This document shows, piece after piece, positions 1 to 8,665 of a stretch of DNA of 64,000 bases. Origin of the DNA: JACPYM01 sp031423495. Lineage in GTDB: Bacteria; Acidobacteriota; Blastocatellia; RBC074. How positions within the stretch are numbered: position 1 is the first letter of the stretch; every line of letters starts with the position of its first letter. The DNA lies in the NCBI GenBank assembly GCA_031423495.1, contig JANPFP010000259.1, forward strand, positions 62,001 through 126,000, given 5' to 3'. The notes below the pieces were generated by a model. The model saw only the letters and a program-made list of their open reading frames with translations. It did no database searches and was not told the origin of the DNA. A program made the position numbers and the translations under genes.

Positions 1-58
1 GAACCATCACCCGCTACGACCTGTTTGTTGGCTGGCAGCAGCCACGGCCCTGATGCGG

Positions 59-1672
59 TCATGCGGTTGCTACCTCCGTCGTCGCCGCCACCTCTTTTGT
101 CATAATTCCATTCAACGCGCCTTTCGCCAGCGGCAAGTTGATTTTGCGTACTCCGAGCAGTCCCAAAATATTTTGCTCGCCTACCGCCAAGCTCGAAGCA
201 ATGCGTCCGGTCGCATCCAGCAAGACTGCCGAGGGCGTACCGTCCACGCCGAACATGGGGCCGATGTCGAAATCAGAGTCGAATAAAAACAGCGAGCGAA
301 AGCGTTCGCTCTCTTGCTTAACTTCCGCCGCTTCGCCCGAAGCGATAAAGACCAATTGTATGTGGCTCGTTTTGGTTTCCCAGCGAATCAGGTCGTCAGC
401 CAGTGCTTTGCAATAGCCGCAGCCAGGGTTCCAGAAAAGCAACAACGTCTCTTTGCCTAACAAGCTGTCGAGCCTGATTTCACGGTCGTCAAAACCAGTC
501 AGGGCAAAACGGGGCGCGGGTTCCCCGATATTGAAAAGGGACTTGCCCAATTTGATTTGCGGCAGTGAACCGTTGCGCTGAACCGATTCCGCCGTCGTGA
601 CGGCATAAGTTACCAGTGCGCGAATCGCTTCATCGCCTGAGGTAACTGGGCTGGCAATTTTTCCGGTGCGATCAATCAACACGGCGGCGGGTGTCCACTC
701 GGCCTGATATTCATCGGCAATGCGGAATTCGCCTTGCAATAACACGTGCGTCGCTTCGTATTTCGCAATTTTGCTGCGCACCTCTTTTTCGGTTCCTTTG
801 CTCAACAAGGCGATGGTCAGGAAGTCGCCATAATCGCGTTGCCACGCTCTGACGTTCGGCAACAGCGTGCGGCAAGGCGAACAGTTAGGGCTGACAAACA
901 ACAGCAGCAAAGGTTTGCCTAAGGCGAGCAATTCAGCCAGCGACGATTGTCCGCCCGCGAGCGTCGCAAACGAAAAGGGCGGAGCCGGCGCACCGACCGG
1001 CAATCCTTCGACCGGTGGCAGCGCGTCTTCGCGTTCGAGCGGTTCTGGTTCGGCGTAATCTTCCTCAATCAGTTTTTGCATGGCCGTGATGGTTTCAGCC
1101 ATAGCTGTTTGCTGTTGCAACGCGCGCCGAAACATCACAAAAATTGGTGCGATCAACGACACCGCCGCGATGCTCAAAAGCAAGCTGAGGGCTTCGCTGA
1201 CTTTCATTTCGTTGATCCAGTCGGTCGCGCTCAGTCCGATATTGGCAGGCCCTTGCGCGACCCCTTGTACGACAATGAAACCGGCTACCACCGCCAACGC
1301 GGCATTGCGGGCAAAGACCTTCCAACTGACCGGCTCTGAATGCAATTGCCCAAAGCAATGACAGTCGGGGGAATTGCCGCGCGCCAGATTGATGCCGATG
1401 CCGAGCAAAAACGCCGCCAATAACACCAACGCACCGACGCTGCCCAACCACGCGGTTGAGAGTGGAAGCAGCAATAAGGCCACAAGAATTTCCACGGCTG
1501 GCAAGGCCCAGGCCAACGGCGTTGCGAGTGAATCCGCTACGCCAAATCCGGTGAGCGCGCGGCGTGCGCCTTCGCGGTCAGCCAGTTTGGCTGCGCCTGC
1601 CACGCCAAAAACGGCGGTGAGAACGAGTCTCGCTATTAACAGAACGATTTCCATAGTGCTTGTGTGGTTCAC
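59..1672 (-). CDS. MauE-type membrane protein fused to two thioredoxin-like domains
   Basis: A 537-residue inner-membrane redox protein. Residues 1-140 form a MauE/DoxX-like bundle with several hydrophobic helices and the MauE hallmark C104-H-C106-F-G. After another membrane segment (about 160-181) come two TlpA/redoxin-type domains with active sites C264-S-P-C267 and C418-G-Y-C421. MauE proteins are known to support disulfide formation in periplasmic proteins, so electron transfer between the membrane Cys pair and the two thioredoxin domains is a reasonable inference. The start is GTG, overlapping the upstream TGA by four bases; ATG at residue 7 is an alternative. It is the last gene of a co-directional set that includes a 12-Cys exported protein, its likely substrate. 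Having two thioredoxin domains on one MauE is unusual. Confidence 0.85.
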   Translation of the reverse strand: MNHTSTMEIVLLIARLVLTAVFGVAGAAKLADREGARRALTGFGVADSLATPLAWALPAVEILVALLLLPLSTAWLGSVGALVLLAAFLLGIGINLARGNSPDCHCFGQLHSEPVSWKVFARNAALAVVAGFIVVQGVAQGPANIGLSATDWINEMKVSEALSLLLSIAAVSLIAPIFVMFRRALQQQTAMAETITAMQKLIEEDYAEPEPLEREDALPPVEGLPVGAPAPPFSFATLAGGQSSLAELLALGKPLLLLFVSPNCSPCRTLLPNVRAWQRDYGDFLTIALLSKGTEKEVRSKIAKYEATHVLLQGEFRIADEYQAEWTPAAVLIDRTGKIASPVTSGDEAIRALVTYAVTTAESVQRNGSLPQIKLGKSLFNIGEPAPRFALTGFDDREIRLDSLLGKETLLLFWNPGCGYCKALADDLIRWETKTSHIQLVFIASGEAAEVKQESERFRSLFLFDSDFDIGPMFGVDGTPSAVLLDATGRIASSLAVGEQNILGLLGVRKINLPLAKGALNGIMTKEVAATTEVATA

Positions 1673-2853
1673 GCCGCTGCGGCTTTTCGAGCTGCGCGTT
1701 TTTGTTTCACGACAATGTTAATTTTAGGGCCGATCAAATGCGCCAAATCCATCAGCAGCGCCATGCGATCGGCGACGGAAAGATTCACCAGAGCTTTTTC
1801 CAGAACTTCGGTCAGAGGCTGTTCTTTTTCGGCGGTTCGTAAAATTTCAAATGCCGCGAAAGTCATTTGCGCATCGCCGAAGGGCGGCAGGTTTTTCAGC
1901 GCATGCTTGGTTGCCATCGTTGGTTCATCGGCAATTGCCAACAAGTGCAATACGTTGCCGATGCGATTCAGCATTTCAATCGCGCCTTTGGGTTCAGCGG
2001 CATGGGTTAACAGCAGTGAATTCTCGCCCGTAGGAGCCAACAGCTTTCGCAAAGCCAGTTCACTCAAGGCCAGCACGCGCAGCCGTTTTTCTGCCGATAA
2101 CAAAAGCCGGTTCAACCGCAGTATCGGAGCGATAGCCAACATCAAATCATCAACTTGATCGCGCGTCTCAGGCCGCAAGTTCAAGTCGAGGTCTAACAGC
2201 CTGACTCCCCAGAGCACAAAGACATCAAGGCTTTCTGACGATTGCGCAACGCTGCGCAACGTCGCGGCAAAACTTTGTTGGCCCAGCGATTGCGCACAAA
2301 GATCACGGAAGCTGATTTCTTCATCGAGTACGGCCTGCGCTTGCGCTTCAGGAAAGGGATACAACTGTTTCGTCGCGTTGTAATAGCTTTCATCCAGATA
2401 GGGGCTTTGCCGAAGCTGGGATTCAATGTTGGCGTGCGTACCCTCTACCTGACCGGGTTGCGCGGGTAGCTGCAACCGTATGGGGCAAAGCATATTGAGA
2501 CTGGTGACGAAGGTCTTGCCAATCCGCAAATAATTATTGAAGGGAAACAGGCTACAGCAGGCGGGTTTGATTTCTTTGCCGTGCCGCGTTTCAACCGCGC
2601 AGCGATGGTCTTCGCCGAGAAAGTAACAGCGTCCGCTGGGCGTAGCGAATGCGAATACATCGCCGCGCCGTCGCGTCGCGGTCAGCGCCATTGACGGATA
2701 GAGTTGCACCAAATGCCGAATCTCTTTGCTGAAACTGCCATCGAATTCGGCGCTGCGGTAACAGCAGTTTTGCGTACATTCGCGGCAAACGTAATGCAGC
2801 ACGCCGTCCGGGAAAGGTATGTAAACAGGGATTGTTCCGTTGGCTTCAGCCAT
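1669..2853 (-). CDS. YkgJ-type CxxCxxxCC metal-binding protein
   Basis: A 394-residue protein. Its N-terminal third has the YkgJ/flagellin-lysine-methylase-like metal-chelating signature: C-x2-C-x3-CC near residues 25-33 and a second cluster (CYF, then C, then ACC) near residues 85-112. The family binds iron-sulfur or zinc; for most members the reaction is unknown. The C-terminal two thirds are helical and not recognised. AAGGAGG lies 14 bases before the ATG used here, but only 5 bases before an in-frame TTG at 2862, so TTG may be the real start. It overlaps the MauE-thioredoxin gene by four bases and follows the 2OG-oxygenase-like gene almost directly, so it belongs to the same peptide-modification-like operon. 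Flagellin N-methylases share the cysteine signature, which makes a modifying role possible but unproven. Confidence 0.7.
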   Translation of the reverse strand: MAEANGTIPVYIPFPDGVLHYVCRECTQNCCYRSAEFDGSFSKEIRHLVQLYPSMALTATRRRGDVFAFATPSGRCYFLGEDHRCAVETRHGKEIKPACCSLFPFNNYLRIGKTFVTSLNMLCPIRLQLPAQPGQVEGTHANIESQLRQSPYLDESYYNATKQLYPFPEAQAQAVLDEEISFRDLCAQSLGQQSFAATLRSVAQSSESLDVFVLWGVRLLDLDLNLRPETRDQVDDLMLAIAPILRLNRLLLSAEKRLRVLALSELALRKLLAPTGENSLLLTHAAEPKGAIEMLNRIGNVLHLLAIADEPTMATKHALKNLPPFGDAQMTFAAFEILRTAEKEQPLTEVLEKALVNLSVADRMALLMDLAHLIGPKINIVVKQKRAARKAAAA

Positions 2854-2863
2854 AGTTCTCAAC

Positions 2864-3472
2864 TCAGCCTCCTTGGTTTTTCCTCAAGGCAATGGGAGCG
2901 CCGACATAAGGGCGCTGGTCATAGAGGTACTCTTTCGCATCTTCCTGCGCGGCATCCACGTAATGCAAAAACACCTGTGAGTGCCATGAATTTTCCCGCA
3001 CTTGAAAAGGCTCACGCCAATGTTCGACATCACAGCCGCGATAAATCACTGCGTCACCGGGTTCCTGTTCGAGCGGGACGCCGCCCACGTAAATGTCCCA
3101 GTGATAGTCCGGGTCATCCGTGAGGTAATCGAAACCCAAACAGACGGTGACAGAGATTTCACACGACCGCCTGTCAGTATGTCTTTTTAGTTCATCACCC
3201 GGTTTATAGACCCGATAGTAAGAATATGTCGGCAAGAGTTTAAGCCCGGTCAGTACTTCAACCTTCGGCTGACATTGCAGCAACAAAGTTTCCATCAACG
3301 TGTCGCCGTAGACCGAGTGCGTGCCAGGGATTTGCTCGTTGTCATTTTCCAGATGCGAAAAAAACGACTTTCGCAACAACGTATAGTCATGCGCCAGGCG
3401 AACCAACTCCACCGGAAGAAACTCAGACACCAAAAGATATTTGTCTGTCTGAAATCGTTGAGCAAAATCCAT
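2864..3472 (-). CDS. 2-oxoglutarate/Fe(II)-dependent oxygenase-like protein
   Basis: A 202-residue protein with the double-stranded beta-helix signature of prolyl-4-hydroxylase-like oxygenases: H98-x-D100 early in the fold, and H151 preceded by the usual EPGDAVIY strand, giving the iron facial triad. Such enzymes hydroxylate or oxidise protein side chains or small molecules using Fe(II), O2 and 2-oxoglutarate. No signal peptide is seen, so it should act in the cytoplasm. It lies between the PqqD/Cys-rich gene (74 bases upstream) and the CxxCxxxCC protein, so the Cys-rich peptide is an attractive substrate; that link is inferred. The arginine or lysine that would bind 2-oxoglutarate was not pinned down. 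Confidence 0.75.
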   Translation of the reverse strand: MDFAQRFQTDKYLLVSEFLPVELVRLAHDYTLLRKSFFSHLENDNEQIPGTHSVYGDTLMETLLLQCQPKVEVLTGLKLLPTYSYYRVYKPGDELKRHTDRRSCEISVTVCLGFDYLTDDPDYHWDIYVGGVPLEQEPGDAVIYRGCDVEHWREPFQVRENSWHSQVFLHYVDAAQEDAKEYLYDQRPYVGAPIALRKNQGG

Positions 3473-3546
3473 GACGAAAAGCCCGCAAGGCCATTGAGTT
3501 GAGGCGTCCTATCACCTGTGTTTAAGCCGGTTGTTGCCAACCGACC

Positions 3547-4158
3547 TCAATTGCAAACTAAGAGACCTCCGTTGCACATGCCGGGTGAGCACTGACAATC
3601 TCTAGTGCATGCGCCACCAAGGCCAACCCCACCAAGCATGGCACAGGTGCCAGTAGCTGGAGCACCGCCAGCACAGCAAGTACTGAGACAGACGGTACAT
3701 AACACACTCCCCGAACTCCCATTCATAGCAGTACCAGTGCAGGTCGCTCCGAGCATCCCCCCACCAGTACAGGCTGCTTGTGCCGTTGGCGCGAGGATGG
3801 ACATCACGATCGGCACGGCCACGGCGGTGCCAATACGCAAGGCTGCTCGCCGCCCAAGCCGCGCGCTTTCTGCCGGTTGCTTAATGCGCTCTTGCAGTAA
3901 ATTGGCCTTACTCAACCGATTGACCGCCAGCCAGACGATGTTTTCGTCCGCCGCCAGTTGGTGGTCGCTTTTGAGCCGAGCCGCAATTTCCGGCACAGAC
4001 GTCTTACCATCACAGTATTTCCAAACCGTAGCTGCGGTATGGTTCAGGCAGTGGGCTTTGTGGTTGTTCAGGTCGTAAACCAAAACTTCATCGGGCAGGT
4101 CGCGAGTGACGAGGTCTTTGGTTCGTGCCTGGGGAATTGCATTTTCGTTCTTTTCCAT
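3547..4158 (-). CDS. PqqD/RRE-like domain fused to an internal export signal and a 12-Cys tail
   Basis: A 203-residue protein with three parts. Residues about 14-92 resemble PqqD-family domains, the RiPP recognition element that binds peptide substrates: a VYDLNN strand, then a helix with AATVWKYCDG, then a winged-helix-like part. Residues 103-128 form an internal signal: twin arginine R103-R104, a hydrophobic stretch and a likely cleavage site after AQA128. The last 75 residues are Gly/Ala-rich and hold twelve cysteines (130, 140, 154, 157, 161, 162, 172, 184, 188, 190, 195, 202). This suggests a cytosolic recognition domain carrying its own exported, disulfide-rich or otherwise modified peptide. 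AAAGGAG precedes the ATG. Neighbours are a nucleotidyltransferase, an oxygenase-like protein and a MauE-thioredoxin. Parts are clear; the function is inferred. Confidence 0.8.
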   Translation of the reverse strand: MEKNENAIPQARTKDLVTRDLPDEVLVYDLNNHKAHCLNHTAATVWKYCDGKTSVPEIAARLKSDHQLAADENIVWLAVNRLSKANLLQERIKQPAESARLGRRAALRIGTAVAVPIVMSILAPTAQAACTGGGMLGATCTGTAMNGSSGSVLCTVCLSTCCAGGAPATGTCAMLGGVGLGGACTRDCQCSPGMCNGGLLVCN

Positions 4159-4306
4159 GTCGTGGCTCCTTTGTCGGTAGAGTGTTCGATAAATTGTGAG
4201 GCCGTTATAGAACTCACTGCTACTTCAGCACCCGTCCAGTGATTCGGTGTGTGTCGTGATCGGCGTGGGCTGATCGCACCTGTGCTATCCACAAAAAAAT
4301 AAATAG

Positions 4307-5356
4307 TCATTGACGTTCCCCGATCAGTCGGGGAATTTGCCGCGCGAAGCCGGTGGTGCGCAGCACGCATTCTCCGAGTTGAAAGGGCCAGCGCGGCCAA
4401 TTATTGAAAGGCGCTTTGGTGCCCACCGAGGCCTCAATCGCGTTGGGCCAACGTTCGCGCAAAGCCCGTAACACGCCGCGCGGTTGTGTCATATAAGAAT
4501 CCATTTGAATGCGGCGGCCCTTAGTGACTTTTCCTTGTCCCCACAACTCGAACACTGTGGCAGCCAGCCACTTCGGCAGTTTCGCCGTATGAGCGGAAAG
4601 GGGAATGTTTGCTTGGTTGGCACCGAGAAGCTGATGCGCTAGCTCTAAGGTACACTTGACCCAATCTGAGCGGCGCTGATTGCCGCTGAGAAAGTAGTCC
4701 CAATCGAAATCCAGTGGTAACGCGCACATCATCACCGCAATGTCGCATAACCACAATGGCCGCAGCGCGCCTTCGCGCAAAAAATGCAAGCAGAGCAAAC
4801 GCAGGTGATCCTCCGGCCCCAAAATTCTGACCGCTACTTCGCCCAGTTGTTTTACCTGTGAATGCCCGTAAAGCGCGTCGAAACTGCGGTCGTCTAATTC
4901 CGCTGCTCCATTGTGCAGGTCTACGTCTTTGACAGGCGAGGTTTCTAAGGCGGTCTTAAACTCGGCGTACTGTTCGCGCCGTACATAAAAATCAATATCG
5001 CCGAACGGCCTGAGTCCCGGCTCAGGATAGTGCCGAGCTACGACCCAGCCTTTGCCCATCAGCGGTTCCAACCCTTGCGCGCGCAAGTGCGTAAAGATCT
5101 GGGCAATTTCGTGTTCTTTGATTGCTTCGTGCAGCGCGTGCATACGATAAGCCTGGTGCAACTCATACGCCGTCGGTGTGTTTTTGAGCGATGTGTGGCG
5201 CACCTGACGCCACGCCCAGGCGCCCCCCCCCGAATTCAATAGCAACGGCGTGGCCTGCGCGAGTTCTTCCGCCGTGAGCGTCAGCTTGCCGCGCCATTCC
5301 GCCCCCAGAATTTGGGCGATGACTTTGCCTCTTTGCTGAAAATTTTTAACTGACAT
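4307..5356 (-). CDS. Nucleotidyltransferase-family protein (PF14907-like)
   Basis: A 349-residue protein of the uncharacterised nucleotidyltransferase family often found in lasso-peptide and exopolysaccharide clusters. The core is at about residues 98-130: GKG followed by GLRPFGDIDFYV, where the G-D-I-D pair is the metal-binding DxD of the polymerase-beta fold. The rest is helical, with an R-L-L-C-L-H-F segment typical of the family. The substrate is unknown; transfer of a nucleotide to a peptide or sugar is the usual guess. It overlaps the WecA/CapD fusion gene upstream by 11 bases and is followed after 148 bases by the PqqD/Cys-rich gene. It therefore links the polysaccharide block to the peptide block. 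Confidence 0.78.
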   Translation of the reverse strand: MSVKNFQQRGKVIAQILGAEWRGKLTLTAEELAQATPLLLNSGGGAWAWRQVRHTSLKNTPTAYELHQAYRMHALHEAIKEHEIAQIFTHLRAQGLEPLMGKGWVVARHYPEPGLRPFGDIDFYVRREQYAEFKTALETSPVKDVDLHNGAAELDDRSFDALYGHSQVKQLGEVAVRILGPEDHLRLLCLHFLREGALRPLWLCDIAVMMCALPLDFDWDYFLSGNQRRSDWVKCTLELAHQLLGANQANIPLSAHTAKLPKWLAATVFELWGQGKVTKGRRIQMDSYMTQPRGVLRALRERWPNAIEASVGTKAPFNNWPRWPFQLGECVLRTTGFARQIPRLIGERQ

Positions 5357-7205
5357 TGGCGGCGGTAACTTTGAGCGCGTCTTCAGTCGAAGGCGGCGAA
5401 GGCGTTAAAAAACCTGCGCGCGACTGAGCGGCAGTCGCACATGGTTTGAATTGCAGACTCACCTGCGCGCGTGCGATTTCGAGATCGAAGGTTTGCAACG
5501 CCGCGAGTTTGCTGTCGGGAATGTTTTCACTTGAAACCAATACGGTAGTGATTTTGTGCCGCAGCAATAGCGCGGGCAATTCATGAAAACTGTGAATGCG
5601 ACAGCCGTGCAAGAGCTTGCCTGCTTTGTGCGGATCGTCATCAAGCAAGGCGATGGGGCGATAACGATAAGCCTGTGGGTTTTGCAATAGTTCATTGATG
5701 AGCCATTCGCCCTGATCGCCTGCGCCATAAATCAATGCTTGTTTGGCGTTGATCGAGATTGCGGTCGGCCCGACGATCAAGGCGCGCAGCAAACGAAACG
5801 ACCAGCGGCTGGCGCAGACCAGAAACATCAGCAATAGCGCGTGCAAAAACAGAACTGCGCGCCCCGGCATTTGCCCTTGCTTCAAGATCAACACCAGCAA
5901 GGCCCCGGTCAGTACGCCTGTGCCGACTGATTTAGCGACTCTGACAAAATCGTTTACGTCGGCATAACGCCACAATCCGCGATAGATACCGCACACCAGA
6001 AACGCAATCATTTGCGCAGCCATCACCAACGGCAACGTACTAAAAAAGTATTGCAACTGTTCGGTCGTGAGGCCGCCGTCGAAGCGCAAAAGAAACGCGC
6101 CGAAATAAGCCAATACGATCAAGCTGGTATCAATCAGGATTTCGAGAACGCGGCGCTTGTAAGTGAATTCGGCAAAGCTGCGCAAGCGAGTTGCCGCTTC
6201 AGGCCATTGCCCGTTTTCATATACGCGAACTTTGCCGAGATAAATACCGATGCATAACAGCCCCAGCGTAAAGAGTGGGATCAGCCATAACAGCACAAAG
6301 GGTTGCAGCGCGCGAATCAAGACGGCCAATACGCTGGCGCTCGCTGCCAGTGCGTAAAGCAACAGCACGGCGCGTCGTTCTGAAATGCCCAACGCCACCA
6401 GCCGATGCGAAGCGTGATCGCGTCCGCCTTGTGATATAGGCCGCCCCGCCAGCTTGCGCATGACCGTGACCAGGCACGTATCGAAAATCGGAATCAGCAG
6501 AATCAGTACCGGCGTCACCAACACTGCGCCTAAATTGCGCGTACGGTCGTATTCGCTCAACAGCGCCGCTGCTCCCAACACGAAGCCCAACAACATCGAA
6601 CCGCAATCGCCCATGAAAATCGTCGCGGGCTGAAAGTTATAAACCAGAAAGCCCAACGCGGCTCCGCCCAACAACATCGGCAGCAGCGCCTGTTCAGATT
6701 GTCCGTTCAGCAAAAATGTAGTCGCCAGCGACAAACAAGCGATGACTGAAATGCCGCCCGCTAATCCGTCCATGTTGTCGAGCAAGTTGACGGCGTTGGT
6801 GATGCCGACCAGCCAGAAAATGGTTAGCAGAATGTTGAGGGCTTCGATATTCGTCCACGGCAAACGGCGTCCCCAATAAACGACAAGCGATGCGACGACC
6901 AGTTGCAAGACCAGCTTGACGTAAGGCTTTAGGCCGATCAGGTCGTCCAGCAAACCCGCGAGAAACAGCAACGTACCGCCCCCCAGAATCAGACGCACGC
7001 CCGGCAGATGCCATGCAAAAAACCCGCATCCGGCGACGAAGGCAAAATAAATTGCTACGCCGCCCAACAACGCCGTCGGGCGGCTGTGCCAACGATCTTT
7101 GCGCGGCGCGCACACTTGTCCGGTGGCGTGCGCCAGCTTGCGCACCAGCGGCGTGAGCAAAAGACTGAAAAGCAAAGTGGTGAGTCCGACTGTTATGAAA
7201 CGCAT
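5346..7205 (-). CDS. WecA/MraY-like polyprenyl-phosphate sugar-1-P transferase fused to a CapD-type N-terminal module
   Basis: A 619-residue fusion. Residues 1-330 are a GT4-like polyprenyl-phosphate N-acetylhexosamine-1-phosphate transferase with the full WecA motif set: D87-D88-L-I-G, N137-A-V-N then D143-N-M-D146-G-L-A-G-G, F-M-G-D200-C-G-S, and G-R-D-H264-A-S-H267. It should load the first sugar onto the lipid carrier. Residues about 350-475 are the four-helix membrane part and 488-590 the Rossmann-like part (G494-x-G496-x2-G499) seen at the N-terminus of CapD/PglF dehydratases. The SDR catalytic domain that normally follows (TGxxGxxG, YxxxK) is absent. It overlaps the nucleotidyltransferase gene by 11 bases. 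The C-terminal half may regulate or scaffold rather than catalyse. Confidence 0.85.
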   Translation of the reverse strand: MRFITVGLTTLLFSLLLTPLVRKLAHATGQVCAPRKDRWHSRPTALLGGVAIYFAFVAGCGFFAWHLPGVRLILGGGTLLFLAGLLDDLIGLKPYVKLVLQLVVASLVVYWGRRLPWTNIEALNILLTIFWLVGITNAVNLLDNMDGLAGGISVIACLSLATTFLLNGQSEQALLPMLLGGAALGFLVYNFQPATIFMGDCGSMLLGFVLGAAALLSEYDRTRNLGAVLVTPVLILLIPIFDTCLVTVMRKLAGRPISQGGRDHASHRLVALGISERRAVLLLYALAASASVLAVLIRALQPFVLLWLIPLFTLGLLCIGIYLGKVRVYENGQWPEAATRLRSFAEFTYKRRVLEILIDTSLIVLAYFGAFLLRFDGGLTTEQLQYFFSTLPLVMAAQMIAFLVCGIYRGLWRYADVNDFVRVAKSVGTGVLTGALLVLILKQGQMPGRAVLFLHALLLMFLVCASRWSFRLLRALIVGPTAISINAKQALIYGAGDQGEWLINELLQNPQAYRYRPIALLDDDPHKAGKLLHGCRIHSFHELPALLLRHKITTVLVSSENIPDSKLAALQTFDLEIARAQVSLQFKPCATAAQSRAGFLTPSPPSTEDALKVTAANVS

Positions 7206-7228
7206 TTCAAAGGTCGTTCAGTGGCACA

Positions 7229-8665
7229 TCAGCGGCGTTGCAAGGCGACCGCCCGCCCCTCGCGCGCGAGCGCAGCAGGCAACACGGAACGGTTTATGAT
7301 GGGTAATCCGACCGGCAAAGCCATGCGCCGCCGAGGGCTTTGTCGCACTTGTTTAGCGAGCCGCCAACGCTCCCATCCGATGCTGACGAAAACGAAGAAG
7401 AACACGAGAAGCTGTGAACGTTGCCGATGTACGGTTCCGACGTTAGTTAGAAAGAGCGCGTAAGCCAGCGTTAGTCCGAGCGTGAAAATTACGATTGGCA
7501 AAGCCGATAACAAACGCCGCCGCGCCATAAACCAAAAGCCGTTAAACAGAAAAGGGAAGGCCGCCCACCACACCAGCATTTCAGGCAACATCATCAACTG
7601 GCTGCCGCCACGCACTTCCCACGGGAAGGGCGCGAGCAGCACATACATCACGCCTATGGGCAGGTAGCTCAGGGCGGCGCGCGAATCGGTCACGTCTACG
7701 TCTCCGCCATATCCGGTGGCCGAAACTTTGGCGCTCCATTCCCGGCCTGCCTGCAATGTTTTCAGGTCAAAAGATTTTTGCGCGACTTCGCTCGCGCCCA
7801 GATAAGCGAATGACAGTCCGAGAATGATGACCAGCACGACGCCCTGCAACGCGCGTGTCGGAGTCAGCTTTTTCACCGTGAACAGCAACGCTCCGGCAAT
7901 GGCGATGAAGACAATATAAAAAGCGTAATGCCGCAATGAATACAGGCCGAAGAGCGCCAGTCCCAAGCCGGCGAAATCTTTTAGGCGAAAGCGTTGGCAC
8001 AACCGCAACGCCAGCCACGTACACAAACAAAGACAAAATATGATGGGGCTTTCTTTCAACCCTTGCGCCGTCCACAGCACCATCGAGGGCGCGACCGCCG
8101 TAATAACAGCAGCGATGCGCGCCACGCGGGGCAGCGGATAAACCATCATTGTGATGCGATAAACCAGCAAGCAAATCACTGCTCCCAAGGCACAATTGAT
8201 AAGTTGAATCGCCAGCGGATTACGCCCGATGACGAAATAAATGGCGGCGACGTAATAATACATGCCCCAGCCCGAACGGCTGGTACTGAGAACACTCGAA
8301 CTCTGGTTTGCGTCCAGCAGGCCTTGCCAAGCCAAGCTCAGGTTATTGCCGAAATAATCATAGGTCGCATAATCAGGCCCTATGACCCCATTCAACCCGC
8401 GCGAATAAAGCACGTAAGCCGTCAGCCAGCGCAAGGCCAATGCCAGCAACAGCAACCTGACCAGAAAGCGTCGTTCGCCGCGCGCGGGTAAGGCTGTCAA
8501 CATACAAAGCAATCCGGCCAACCCTCCGACGAGCAAGCCCAGTCCGGTTTCGTATTCATCAACCAGCCAGTAACCCATCTGTCCGCAAACCAGGGCTATC
8601 ACCACAGCACAGAGAGCTTTCACGAACCATTCAACCCAGGTTTGCTTCAAGATAAATTCAGACAT
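7229..8665 (-). CDS. Multi-spanning membrane protein, probable GT-C glycosyltransferase or polymerase
   Basis: A 478-residue protein with about ten hydrophobic helices. A hydrophilic loop after the first helices holds a D-Y-x2-Y-D-Y-F-G segment of the kind found in GT39/ArnT-like proteins, where acidic residues in the first outer loop bind the lipid-linked donor. The rest is typical of large inner-membrane proteins in polysaccharide clusters. A Wzy-type polymerase is an alternative. The start overlaps the upstream deacetylase gene by eight bases. The C-terminal 25 residues are basic and low-complexity. No close family was recognised, so only the general class is offered. Confidence 0.65.
   Translation of the reverse strand: MSEFILKQTWVEWFVKALCAVVIALVCGQMGYWLVDEYETGLGLLVGGLAGLLCMLTALPARGERRFLVRLLLLALALRWLTAYVLYSRGLNGVIGPDYATYDYFGNNLSLAWQGLLDANQSSSVLSTSRSGWGMYYYVAAIYFVIGRNPLAIQLINCALGAVICLLVYRITMMVYPLPRVARIAAVITAVAPSMVLWTAQGLKESPIIFCLCLCTWLALRLCQRFRLKDFAGLGLALFGLYSLRHYAFYIVFIAIAGALLFTVKKLTPTRALQGVVLVIILGLSFAYLGASEVAQKSFDLKTLQAGREWSAKVSATGYGGDVDVTDSRAALSYLPIGVMYVLLAPFPWEVRGGSQLMMLPEMLVWWAAFPFLFNGFWFMARRRLLSALPIVIFTLGLTLAYALFLTNVGTVHRQRSQLLVFFFVFVSIGWERWRLAKQVRQSPRRRMALPVGLPIINRSVLPAALAREGRAVALQRR

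Noticed and set aside
4068..4310. Reading frame on the minus strand starting at ATG 4310 that overlaps the nucleotidyltransferase stop as ATGA.
   Set aside because: It runs 90 bases into the PqqD-type gene in another frame, has random-looking composition and resembles no protein; the 148-base gap is better read as leader with the AAAGGAG site of the next gene.
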